A stretch of 64,000 nucleotides of DNA from contig JAURVB010014040.1 of NCBI GenBank assembly GCA_033002965.1, forward strand, positions 1 through 64,000, given 5' to 3'. Made by a program: the position numbers and the translations under genes. The notes under the pieces were generated by a model. The model was not told the origin of the DNA. It was given only the letters and a program-made list of their open reading frames with translations, and did not search any database. Shown one piece after another: positions 1-12,237 of the stretch; the stretch's first letter is position 1; every line of letters starts with the position of its first letter. This stretch comes from Piper betle (Eukaryota; Streptophyta; Magnoliopsida; Piperales; Piperaceae).

Positions 1-899
1 TATGTGCCGTCACTGGAGCCACCAAAGCTACCTTTGTATTGCCATCGTAGCCGGGTCTGTCATGCCTGTTTGTTGTTGTCTACGTCTGCAAGTCCTATAC
101 ATATCCGTGACCTAAGCTGCTACTCAATGAACGGATCACCAAAGACCCGGACCCATGACCCAGATTTGAATTGGGGCAGCATGTGCCACCTGTAGTTAAG
201 TGCACCCAAAAATTTCCAGAACCCTACACACACCACCCGGTCTAGTTCAGTATTTTCTTGGTTTGAACCAACCCAAAGTGGCCCAGTTCAGTCCATTAGC
301 ATTTCGAAAATAATTTGAAGGCCTTCTAACCCTTGGATCAAGGAGAAATTTGTTACCCAACTGCTTTTGGATGCTCTGGATAGAATGATGGGGTTATTTT
401 AATGATATGACGACAAGAATGAGACAAACCAGAGCATGAGAGTCAAAAATTTTAAAGGCAATTCAACTAAAGGCGGCAAAATTCACTATCTTGTATAAAT
501 GTAAAATTAAAGAAGAAATAATGAATTGTCAGTGCTAATCTCACGGTATACTGATTTAGAGCTTTGAGTAAAACCTTTCATATTTATTCCTCGTTCGCAA
601 TATTTTTTTTAACTTGTATGATTTTTTTGCACAAACAAGGCGTCGTTGGTCCCATTGAATCCACTCTTCCAACCTGAAATAAAGAGTGAACCTTGAGGCA
701 GCAATCACTCGCCCTAATAATATATTAGTATTAGTAAAAATAAAATTTATGGTATTTTTGTTATTATTTAAAAATAATAGAATTTAGTCGATATAAAAAT
801 TTTAAAAATAATTATTTCTAATATAGTTTTGCGAATTTGGCTATTTTTTAAAGAAAATTTTAAAACGATGGCTATTTATGATATCTTCCCGATTATTTT
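1..899. other. AT-rich intergenic sequence
   Basis: No gene, tRNA or element with recognisable ends is visible. The first 200 bases are open on the + strand but the translation resembles nothing I know and has no splice context. Base composition becomes strongly AT-rich from about 720 and then changes sharply near 900 to a CT- and CCACC-rich stretch, which is the likely promoter and 5' leader of the PIS-like locus that follows. Confidence 0.5.
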
Positions 900-1323
900 G
901 TTTTCCCTCGCACTTCCCTCCCAAGTCCCCAACGCAGCTCATTAACCCATCATCCCCACCCGACCACCGATCTCCGGTGACCACCACCACCACCGGGGAG
1001 GCGGCGGCTGGAAAGGGATAGGCGGGAAGTCATTTTCTTGCATCTCTGTCTCGAAGGAATCATGTGTAGTGAAGGGCTTAAGCAATGCATCTTTATCATA
1101 TTCCATGCATATAGGTTGTGCGCAATCGAAGTTTAGTATTTTATTGTATTGTCAATGCTCGAGATGCTTGTGTGGTAGTTTAGCTTCTCCGTTTGTTACA
1201 TTTTGAGTCGTTTTTTTGGGGTGAAATCTCGCAGGAGATTAAAGAGTGGTGGCTGATCGTTTGAAGTTATTGGCAGTTTTTGAAACGTTCGAACCTGCTT
1301 ACTCAACGAAGTTGCTGAGAAAA

Positions 1324-4300
1324 ATGCCTTCTGTGTATCTTTATATTCCGAATATCGTTGGCAAGCTTGCTAATGTTTGTATTACTTAAATATTTAGGGC
1401 TTTCCTCTGTAGAAACCCCATCTTGGTTGTAGAAGTAGATCTTCAGTAAAAGGCATAACCCTGCTGTGACTACTTTAAAGAGTGTGATAAACTTCCTAGT
1501 TGTGACTTTGCATTTTTCAGGATATATTATACTTCTATATACATTTTATGTCTTTCCTTTGATTAAACAATTTTGGACTAGAATGAGTGAGAATTGATCT
1601 AATAAGTTGATTTTCCTTTGATTTTTAATTTACATTCGTAATGGGCAAATGCTCGTGCATTGCCCGTCCCATGCTTGGACAAAAAAGGAGGAGGAGGAGG
1701 GGGAGAAGAAGAAGAAGTTTGACAAACTTTGGTTACTTTAAAGCATAGAGTTTGACAAACTTTCTTGTTCCAACTTAAGATTTCTCAGGTATATTTTACT
1801 TCTTCTCATTGCAACTTACGATTTCTCAAGATATATTTACTTCTGAAGACATTTAATGTCTTTCTTTCATTGAACAATTCTGAGCTAAAAGGTGAGAATT
1901 GATGTAAGTTGTTTTTACTCCGATAATGACTTTTAATTCACATTCGTAATGGGCATGGTTAGAGTGGTTTGACAACTTTATTTCTTAAAATAAATTGAAT
2001 TGGGGAAATTTAGATATTTGGAAATGAGGTGGCCTTTGTGGAGATTATGTAAATGCCCTTGCTAAACTTGTCTGTATGTTTCCTATGGTATGTTTTTTTG
2101 TATTCTGAATTTTTGTTGCACGTCACTGTCACTGCAAAGCTTTATCTTTCTTGTGAATATAATACTTTGTGGGTGATTGGCATTGCTTTTCTCTTATATC
2201 ATGTATTCGTATGCTACATTATGGAACTGGAATGCCTTGATGGCCATCACTATAATGCCTTGGAATCTATGATTATTTTTATAGAAATTATTGTTGGGAG
2301 GTTATGATGCTACTATGATAGGGCTGATATAAAAAACGAATTTGATAAATACAAAATATAAATGTAAGGACAACATGGCTCTTTCATTTAAGAAAGATCT
2401 TGATAGAATTGCATTGAGACCATAAAACCTACAAGTGAATTCATTAGAAAGCTCAACTTTCTGCACTCTTCTATGTTAATAGGTTCATATCCATATTCAA
2501 TGTTTACTCTTAATATTTTGTTTAAATAGACTTAATTTCCAAAAATTATAATGATAAATTAATGATTTTAAGTTGTTTTAACTGGTGGTTGAGTGAATTA
2601 GTTTGTGAATTTTAGAAATGGTAAGGGCCCGACAACCTTATCGTAGTTGCAAAACGTCAATGGGCTTAAAGATGTTACCTGTAAAAAGTGATAAGCTGAA
2701 TCATTTAAATTTTATAACTCTTATGATGATTATTTCAGCAACTTCATGATTGCGTGAAGAAAAGCATCGAGTCTTGAAATGCTGGTTTTTATGCAGGATA
2801 TGTAAAAGTTATTATGAATTGGATCGCGTAAGAGTTATTATGAATTGCATCACATTTGGTTTATGCTCAAATGACAAAAAACTTTTATACTTCTTTATTT
2901 CGTAAGGTATGTGTTGATACTGTTTCGAGCTTGAAATTTATTTATTTATATAGTTGTGGCGTAAATGAGCATTATTTTCATTACAGCTTTGTTCTATATG
3001 GGGTTGATGGTTGGCTTGCACACAGATTCAACCAAGGTACCATCAAATATCTTTCGCTCATTTCTTTTTACTTGATATTCTAGTTGAAAGATTTGATAAT
3101 TTTATCACAGTTATGGGATCTTTCCAGTTCAGAAATGATTTGAGCCTGTCCGTAGTTTAGTTGACAATATTTTTCTCAGTGATACTGAAGAAGCAGTATC
3201 CTGGGGGATTAAGCATTATCTTGTCATTCATACATTTACTGGACTTGAGATTTTGATGTTAAAATTTCGACCTTTGCATGCCATTCTTTATGACTGTAAA
3301 TGTAACTCGTTTTTTATATTATTGACATATTCATGGATGACAATAGTGAAGGAGCCTTAAGATCTTTGGTGTCTGATATATGTCCATCTAGCCAGTTTTT
3401 AAGTTTTCTAAGTGTGAGATCTTGTGAAGCTATTGCTGTGCTATCTGTAAAGAATGTAAAGAATTTGTAGCACATGTCCCGAATGTGTTGTGAAACATTT
3501 CAAGTAGCTCTAGTAAACAATTTATGTAATCTGGTTAAATATTCGGACGGAAAATGAAAAAATCATTGAAAATGGATGTATGCTAGTGAGTATTCTATTT
3601 AATCTATTGTTGCAAGTTTTATAAGCAAAGACAATTTCTCAGAACATGTAAAAGCTATTGCATGTACTAGACAATGTTTTTGGTCTTTAGTGTCAACATT
3701 TGGAGCTTTGTTGAACATGGTTACAGACAGGTGCATATTTACTAAAATTTTTGTCGTACAAGATCCGAACTTGAGGATTTTGCACTTGGTTTGATCATGT
3801 TCAAGTGCCTTATGCCTGTTATTTACTCATTTTTTCTGACTTTTTTTGTTTGATAGGGTTAGCGTAGCTTGTCTTCTAGTGGTCCTGTCTCAATTTTACA
3901 GGTATATATTTTAAGGAAATTATTTTTAGATCGTTGATTCCCATCTCTTTAGGCTTACACTTGGTGGTTTTGCAGTCCTGGCTTGATTTTATTGTCGCTG
4001 TTTGCCCTTGATGTTGCCAGTCATTGGTTTCAAATGTACAGGTGCGTCACTGGTTGAAATAATGTGTCATTATATGTGAGCTTTTTTTCGCATTTTCACA
4101 TGTTTCTTAGACACAGTCAGAAGCTTTGTTCTTCTTGTTTTTAGAAAATCTTCTTGTTAAGATAATATGAAGTGGTATATGAAGTGGTATATGTTGTATG
4201 CAGGTTCTATATATTATACTCTTCCTTCTTGGACGGACACATTCTGACAATGTGCTTGAGGTTAAATTTGATGGTCTTCATATTTTGTGCTGCACAATAC

Positions 4301-4900
4301 AATCTCTTGTAGACTGACGGGCCTTTTTTAGGTGTTTATGATTGCTCTAAGGCAGCAATCAGTCATCTCCTTTCTAACTGCACTATCTCTTCTTGGTTGG
4401 GCAATCAACCAGACAATCAATGTAATACAGGTGCACCAATTGCTTAACTTTATTTATCTCCCAAGATGTCTTTCTGAAATGGAGAATTAAATTTGATGTA
4501 TACCAGTATGTGTTGCATATTCTAACCAATGTCCTAAGTATACAACTGATCATGCTACTAATTTAATTCATGGTACCTGGTGCTAGGTTATCTTTGTTAT
4601 TGGTCATGCGTACTTAATGTTTCTAAAAGGGTGTTATACATGGCCAGTACTTCCGAAATTGTGATTTGAAAAAAATAGGGCTATACTGTAACAGTATACC
4701 TTTGTAATTATTTTATTAACTGGATGTTGATTGTGATTGGTAAAATATCACTTGATTGAGATCCAACTTCTTTATTAATTCGCACCAACTTGAGTGCAAA
4801 ATTTCTTTTTAAAGAATCATGGTAATTTCTTGTTCCTCAGATGAAGACTGCTGCAGATGTTTGTGTGGCTTATGATATGAAAAAGCGCAACAGACCTTGA
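1324..4900 (+). pseudogene. PIS: Decayed phosphatidylinositol synthase (CDP-DAG--inositol phosphatidyltransferase) copy
   Basis: PIS joins CDP-diacylglycerol to myo-inositol in the ER membrane. Recognisable exons: 1324-1360 (SVYLYIPNIVG), 2797-2901 (RVIMNC...CSNDKK), 2987-3036 (GVDGWLAHRFNQ), 3691-3730 (STFGALLNMVTD), 3857-3901 (ACLLVVLSQFYR), 3976-4041 (LLSLFALDVASHWFQMY), 4204-4260 (VLYIILFLLG), 4332-4430 (LLGWAINQTINVIQ) and 4841-4900 (MKTAADVCVAYDM...NRP stop). Introns are kept, so this is a duplicated gene, not a retrocopy. Damage: the CDP-alcohol phosphotransferase motif D-x2-DG-x2-AR-x8-G-x3-D-x3-D has Tyr at the first Asp, His at the Arg and Asn at the third Asp. A 25/26-nt duplication in exon 2 brings a TAA at 2829-2831. 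The exon(s) for about 40 residues between 4041 and 4204 are missing, which breaks the frame. Exon 1 ends at a GC donor (GCAAGC). The 900-1320 stretch (CT-rich, then GGCGGCGG) looks like the original 5' leader. Family identity is firm; loss of PIS activity is inferred. Confidence 0.85.
1490..1965 (+). repeat. Imperfect intronic duplication around a GGA/GAA-rich tract
   Basis: Two diverged copies of one segment lie in intron 1 of the PIS relic. Both contain TTTCAGG- or TCTCAAG-ATATATT, an ACTTCT...ACATTTwATGTCTTTC run, GTGAGAATTGAT, and end in ACATTCGTAATGGGCA (about 1631-1647 and 1941-1956). A purine tract of GGA then GAA units (about 1682-1718) and two TTTGACAAACTTT copies sit between them. 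No function is suggested. Confidence 0.6.
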
Positions 4901-7900
4901 AGATCTTTTCGAACATCAAATAGAAGAGGCTCTCTTTGCACGTTATGTATGATGTGCAGCGGTATCTGATGGCTTTGGTGGCTTGAAACAACATTTTGCT
5001 CAAGCTGTGACTACTTGATGTACTAATATGCAGTTTGCTTTCTTGTACATTAGACCCCTTTAATTTGACCAATACCAAAGAACATTTCTCCAAAGTTAGG
5101 GCTACTTAATTTTCTAATACGCTATTTGCCTCTTGACTGTTTTTATGTGTATTAAGTAATATATATTTTGAAATTTCTATATGCAGTTAGAAGATCTTTC
5201 TGAGTAGGTTCGAACAAACTCTGATTTCTTGGAGTTGACAACACCAACTTTGAGAGGCTGTTGTGCATACATCGCAACAGAAAACCAGATGTGATCTAAC
5301 TTTGAGCCTTATCCAAAATTGAGGAGTTGAGGTCAGTGAGTAAAAACTGTCAAGTGTGCATTTAATAGAAATCATCCAAAGCTTACTAAATTCTGTCGCA
5401 GCATATCTAATAGATACAAAGTTATGAGTCTGTTATTAATGTCTGCAATAGATGAAAAGGGAATTGGCTTGTACAGCAGTGCATAACCTTGCTCAAGCTG
5501 TATTAATTACTGTTCGTTTTTCTAAAGCTTTGCTTTGTTTCATCTACCATGTGAGTTTCCAATGCAGTACTATATAAATTTTTAGTAGTGAATACTGAAT
5601 AGTGATTGCTTATGGAGAATTTGACGCTTAAACTTACGATTCTAACCATGTGGTTTGTCCAATGCATGTTAGCCTAAAATCATTGGTTGCATCTTCAATA
5701 GTCCTGGTAGCTTAAAGTGTTTAAGTCAATCTGGTTGAAACTTGAAACTTTCTGTTCCGAGTCCTCTGACCGATCTGAAATGCATGTTGAGACTGGGAAG
5801 AGCTTGGATATCGGATTCTAGGATATCTGACTATCTGTTTTTTGTCGATCGAGTTTAGATTTGGATTCAGGATTGAGGGCACTTGTATATATGATATGTT
5901 TTTTAAATATTTGGACCAGACATGGGTTTGGTTGATCTTATATACGTCCTATGCATGCCATGTGGGCCTTTCTTTCTTTCTTTTTTCTTTTTGGACAAAT
6001 TATCTCATTTTGGAGGGAGAGGGAGAGTGATGACCCCTTCCTGGCTAATAAAAATGTCCGTCTTAATATTTGGAATGCAATGTATATATGGTGGTAAATG
6101 AGAAACTTTTATGTTTTTCAAATCTCCCCACAATTAATAAATGCATTATTTCCATATCAAATTTTCTGCAAACCCAGTTTAATCAATTTATTTATCACAG
6201 ATCATGTAAATTTACTTTGTCCCTGTTTATGTGTCCAATTGATTAGTTCTTCGCGAAGACTTCCTTTCATTGTTATGTACATGCACCCTCAATTTCTCTG
6301 AAGAAGAAGATGCAGGTCTAGGGGTAGCACGTGATATCGACATGGGCGCACGTGCTCCTTGTAGCCTTCTTTTCAGACGCATTGAAACACGCCTGCCTCT
6401 GACTTTTATCCACATGCACTAAGCATGCATCGCCTACTATATATTATTACAAACTACATATTGAGTGGACAGCGGCCCAATTTCTTATTTCTTCTCTATA
6501 TATAATTTGATTTATGAATGTCTTAAGTTTTAGATTTTCTTTCGATCTTAACATGTTCCTTCGCATATATCAATGTTTATAAGTCTTTTTTATTTTAAAA
6601 ACTTCATAAGGTTTTTTTCCAAGGCAGAAATTTTGTAAGTTACCAGTAATTGATCCTACTATAGATGCTGATTCCAAATTCCAAATTCAAATTAAACTCG
6701 CGTGAACGACTCTTTGGTAAAGTTTACTTTACATTTGCCTGGGAAAAAAATGAGGAGCTCTAGCTACTTCACCCAGAGTCATAAATGGAATTATGTATTT
6801 CTCAATCTCAAGCATTTCTTTTTCCGTGAGCATAGGAAAATTAATGGAAATTACTTTAAGATAATTTAGAGTCGACTTTAAGTTATCTCCACTCCATAGA
6901 GCAATAGGGCAGAGCCCAAATTAATATCGAGTTTTAAATGATAAAGTAGACATGAAGATGAAAAATGTAAGCCATCCTTATTTTACCTAATAAAATAAAA
7001 TTTGCATGTATGTAAAATAGGATTGGTGGCAATCTACCTAAAGAAGAGTACCTTATGAAGAAGATATTAATTAGTTTGTTCCAAAACAGTGGTCTGCCCC
7101 TAGATTTCATCTTAATACATATCTAGAAAAACCATCTAGCTATTGCCATTCTAAATATTGATGAATCAATCACATCAGCAAGCTACATAACTCTTACCAA
7201 GAGTTATTGAATTTAGGAAGCACTTCAAATCATGTACACATCAATGATAAAGCTTAATTTAAATGTAGCACGGGGACATTGTCTAACCTGCTCATTGGTG
7301 CACACTATGCTGAATAACCAACAAATTTCAGTTGATTACAGAGGTCGGTTATGGCAAAAGGTCAAGAAAGCAAATTGGCTCATTTTGTCCCCAGTGGGAT
7401 AAGATGGCTCTTAAACTCTTTTAAACCTTCATTAAAGGGTGCAGTTGACTTCTAAATTTTGTGGGTTTATCCATCTCATTTTAATATGACAAGCCGTGCA
7501 TGGTACAGATAAATTGATAAGTTTGTTAGACGTCATTCTTGATGTCTACTCAAAATTCAAGCAAAGGATGACGGTTTGTAACTTTGAAACCGTTGGTCCA
7601 AATGGCAAATAGTCGGTTTTGGATTGATCTTTCCATAAATAATTGCTTATAAAATTGGGAGTGATAACTTCATCAAGTTGTCTAGCAGTCAGATAAACAC
7701 AATAACCTGTTAACTGTCAATAAGAGCAGCATGCTAAGTTGAAGTTTTACTTGTAAGATTAAAACTTGTCTCTAATAGTCTAGTTTGTTTCATGCCAAAA
7801 CAAGGCTAATTATTTCATACTGACGTTTTCCCTGTCGAAAACTGCATGCCTCTGGCTAAATACCTGGAGATTTTATGTGAAAAGTAGAAGATAGAAAAGT

Positions 7901-8752
7901 GTATAATATTCATACATGAGCTCAGATCTTGTTCCATATATTTCGTGACATGTATACTGGTTAAACTTCAATATAATTAACCACATCCTTTTCTCCGGCT
8001 GTATAATTGATGAAAAACCCATTTTTTTATTTTTCGTTTTCTTCGAAGATTTATATAAATTATACTAGCCAGAATGATATACATTATGGCCTTCGTGATT
8101 GGGCCTCACCATGGCCATTTAATGGGTCTCAAGGGGTAGTGACAGTTCTGGACACCTCCATCCCCTTTTTTCATCTTCTCTATCAATGAAGAAAACCATT
8201 CAAGGATCACAAATCCGTCTACATTTATTGTGTTACAACGCGCAAACCAAACCATCTGTAAATTGGTTCCATCATTAATGTGGATGGATGAAATAGGAAT
8301 CCATGGCTCAAACTTGACCTCATGATTTCTCTACTCGCATACATCTAATCTAACCACTTGCAGCTTCTATACAATTCTCCTTATAATTAAGATGCCATGA
8401 AACATTACAATACTGGCATCTTTAATACGAAATGTAAAAATGTGTTCAAACAATGAATGAATGGTGACAAACAAGGCAGTCTATGCATATATAGGATTGA
8501 CTTAATAAACAAAGATGAGCACTGCCCTTGCAAAGAATGAACAGTCAGTTAACAAATCTTTTCTTATTACTGTGTCATTAGCACTAAAGTCCAGGTACCC
8601 AAATCTCTGCATGTGTTTTATATATCATATTCCCTTGGCATTTGATTCTTTTTAGACAAGCACAAAAGACCCGGCAAAGAACATCAAGATTTGTTCAACC
8701 CTTCAAATTTATAAACTCTCTTCTCTAACTCTCATAGGAAGGGGTACTCAAT
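4901..8752. other. Intergenic region with no recognisable gene
   Basis: About 4900-5100 is the probable former 3' UTR of the PIS relic. The rest is AT-rich with short random open frames on both strands, none with a domain motif or splice structure I recognise. A TATA-like stretch (TTTTATATATCAT, about 8619-8631) roughly 125 bases upstream of the next gene's ATG could be its promoter element, which is a guess from position only. Confidence 0.45.
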
Positions 8753-9319
8753 ATGCTCACAAACAACAATACTAGAGAGGCTCCCCAAGCCACCCTGCAT
8801 ATCAGCCAAGATGACAAGTTCTTCACTTGGCTCATGGCCAAGGAGAACTCCATGGCCAACACCTCCTGCAGAGTCTACTATGGTGTTGCCGCCGGCGAAG
8901 TCCCCTTCGTGTGGGAGTCGCGGCCGGGGACGCCGAAAAACCACATCTCCACCACCGCTCTCCCTCCTCTAACTCCCCCACCATCCTACCTCTTCAGCAC
9001 CAAGCAAAGCCACAAGAAGAAGAAACATCATAGGTTCTCCAATCCTCTCATGTCTGTCATCCCCAAGCTGTCCAGGAAGAAGAGCCAAGTATTCTCTACT
9101 TCCTCTTCTTCCCATCTGCCATCTTCAATCTCCTTTTCATCTTCATCATCATGTGGAAATTGGTCATGTCCTCCATCACCAATAATGAAAGATGGGTTCT
9201 CTACTGAAGAAGAGGATCAAAGCGTTGAATCCCCCCTCAACTTTGTGCTTTGGACATTGGCGCAATTTGTCTGGTGGATTCCAAAGGTACTACTTCAAGG
9301 CTATGCTCAAGAAGAATGA
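8753..9319 (+). CDS. DUF688-like plant protein (VPFxWE-PGTPK motif), C-terminus probably frameshifted
   Basis: Single-exon reading frame of 188 residues. Residues about 39-63 (CRVYYGVAAGEVPFVWESRP then GTPK) match the plant family typified by a VPFxWExxPGTPK box, followed by a Pro-rich run (LPPLTPPPSYLF), a basic segment (KKKKHHR) and Ser-rich stretches, with mostly disordered-looking composition. The biochemical role of this family is not established. The start at 8753 is the first ATG in frame and gives the full conserved box. Oddity: after SPLNF (about residues 160-164) the annotated frame reads VLWTLAQFVWWIPK, whereas the +1 frame from about 9247 reads CFGHW...GGFQRYYFKAMLKK...QIVGHGSR and stops at 9352. 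That tail looks like the Gly/Lys-rich C-terminus I expect in these proteins. A one-base insertion near 9240-9247 (or an assembly error) would explain it. No neighbour suggests a function. Confidence 0.6.
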   Translation: MLTNNNTREAPQATLHISQDDKFFTWLMAKENSMANTSCRVYYGVAAGEVPFVWESRPGTPKNHISTTALPPLTPPPSYLFSTKQSHKKKKHHRFSNPLMSVIPKLSRKKSQVFSTSSSSHLPSSISFSSSSSCGNWSCPPSPIMKDGFSTEEEDQSVESPLNFVLWTLAQFVWWIPKVLLQGYAQEE

Positions 9320-12194
9320 ATTGTTGCAGATTGTTGGCCATGGATCTCGTTAATGTGTTCACTATAATTATATTATAACTTGTTTATTCATGTTTTAGCT
9401 ACATTTTATGTCAAGAGACAAAGAGATATGCCAATGCCTGTAGCGTAGATTTAGAGGTGGTTACTCTACTACCTGAGATATAGTAAAATTGTGCCTTAGT
9501 GTTCAAACAAAAATATTATGGTCATCTTGCAAGTTAACTCTGTTTCTAATTACTGAACTCTCTGCATCATCATTTTCTCCTCTTTAAATTGATCATATCT
9601 TCATGTCTTCAATTCCAGTTTATTAAGTTTTGTCAAGTTTTGGTATGAGGCTTGCTTTTGTAAACATGAAAACAATTTCTTGATTATAAATATTTCATGT
9701 CACAGATCTGAACATAATTAGATCATTAACAAAATAATTAGCATAAGGTCCATGAACACTTAGAAATGCATGGTGACACATCTCAACACTTTTTAATTAC
9801 TTATATTTTAAGTAATAATTTACGTTACAGTCAATAATACTATACAAATTCACATTTATCGAGTGCATGTAACATATGTATCGCTGAAAAAAAAACATGG
9901 GTATTGAAGGGTACAATGAAAATAAATTAATATATGCCAAAAAATTAAATCCGATTGGTACTAATATATCATTTATATCACTTATACAGACGGAACGAAA
10001 GACAATTTCAGAAGAAAAGAGAGTAGTTTGAAAATGGTACTAATTTCTTTCTTGTTTCAGGTTTTATTTAGAGATATGATACATTAGCTCACAAAACTCT
10101 CGTAAAAGTCGCTGGTCTTAAATTTAGTTGGTAGCCCTAATCAAAGCAGTCTATGCAAAATTTTCTAAATATCAAACTTTGCAATAAATTCGAGGTTAAG
10201 CTATGATTAAAGAGATTCATTGCTTTGTTAAATATTCCTGGATGTTGAACCAGCAACACTTTTGACTAGCTAGAAGATTTATGGGCGGGAATTAATAGCA
10301 AGAACATTCATAATTAATCGAGTAATTGAGAGAAGGAATTTTGGGGATGAATTAAAAGTCCGTTGCAATTTTCAAAATGAGATCATAGTACTATGTATGG
10401 ACATTCATTTCAACCCAACAAACCCATCTATGGTAACATACACAATGCTCGTATTGCTGTTTGGTTAGTAAGAAAATGAAAAAAGAAAAAAACGTGAACA
10501 AAGGAAAAAATATTTGGTTGTTGATTTCTTTCGTATATTTAATTAAAGAGATTTTAGGAAAAATATCATAAATAGTCATGGTTTAATGTTTTCCGTCACA
10601 AGTGTCAAAAATTTTAAAATTTTATCTTATTTCACATATAATTAATTCATATATTTTAAATATATTTAACCCGTAAGTTTACATCTATTGACATAAATAA
10701 CTCCAATTTAATTTCAAATTTTTTTAAACATATTTTTTTATATTCCATGTGATGAATGATTTTTAGCTTTTTTAAAAGAAAATTTCAAATTAAAAATTTA
10801 TTAGATTAAACAAAAGTTTTGATTTTCTAATAAAGTATGACAAGTTCACATTCAAATTTTAAAACACCTAAAAATTATATATTTTATTATTTATTATTTA
10901 AAAAGTTTGATCGTTAAAAATTCAATTTTTTAAAAAATTTTTATCTTTTATTTTTTAACTCATCAATAATATAATTTTAGAGCCTATTCACTATTTGTTG
11001 GCCAATTTTTTATTTTTATATACGAAGTTTGTAAAGATTATAATCTTTACTTATTCTATCTTGTTTTTTACTAAAAATGATGTTTTTATGAGTATTTTTG
11101 TCATTATATGAAAAATAATGAGACTTGGCCATAATTAATATTGAAGCTTTAAAAATGGTTATGCCCAATATAAATTTAGAAGTTTTAAAAAAAATATTGA
11201 TATCATAATTTTTCATACGGACAAGTCATTTGATCGGTCATATCACACGATATACATTGTCCCACGCGGTGGGTGAACGACGGGCATCTCGAGGAGGCGG
11301 GTTTGTATGAACACTAATTTTTACTTTCTATGTCATCTTTTAATTTTGTTTGTAAAAAAATAATTGTATAAGAGTTTTCTCTCTTGATAAAAACATTTTT
11401 TTCCTCACATTTTTTTAATAACTAAATAAAAAATGGAAAAAAGTAACACATCTTTCCGGGTTTTTTTTCTCACCAATCAAACAAAAACGCTCGTAGACTT
11501 ATGGGCTTGTAGTTATTCGCATGGATTTTGTTAGTGACTAAAAGCCCGTCATTTTTTGCAGGCCCATTTCGTGGTACCGGGTATGATTTTGTCCAAGCCT
11601 AACAAATTAAGTCAACCAAGTATCCCCCTTACTTCGCGTAATAGTTTTTATTTTTTAGAAATTACTATTATTTTTTTCTCTAAATAATTAGTCTCACGTC
11701 TAATACTTATCAAAATATATTAATATAAATGTATTTATAAATCATTAACTTCAGTTAAATACTTTTAAAAAATAACTATAACTCTAGGTACATTATTATT
11801 ACTTAGGTTAGATCTGTACAAAATATGTAGACTCGCTTAAATAACCCATTCAAAGCCCTAATTTTTTAAAATATGGTTTTAGTTCGACTTAATCCACTTT
11901 TATTCAATATAGCCTGGATTTAGTTTGCTTGCGTTCATTGTCCACGGTCCACACAAACTTCAATCGAGCACAGAAGATGTCTGTTTGACTCATTAACTCA
12001 GTTCAAAGTCCAATATTTCGCCACAAAAATTTAGATATTTATATGAGATTCTCTTTGAAAATTTAGAATTTAGTAATTTATTATAGGAATATAAAACAAA
12101 ATGTTTTAAAGTATGAATATTTTAATATATTGATATGTGTACGATTGAAAAGTTTATGACGTACTAACTGTTGGATTTTGGGCTTATGCACATG

Positions 12195-12237
<43 letters not shown>

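Noticed and set aside
1..195. 63-codon open frame at the left edge
   Set aside because: No family resemblance, no splice context, and no codon-bias signal that can be judged by eye.
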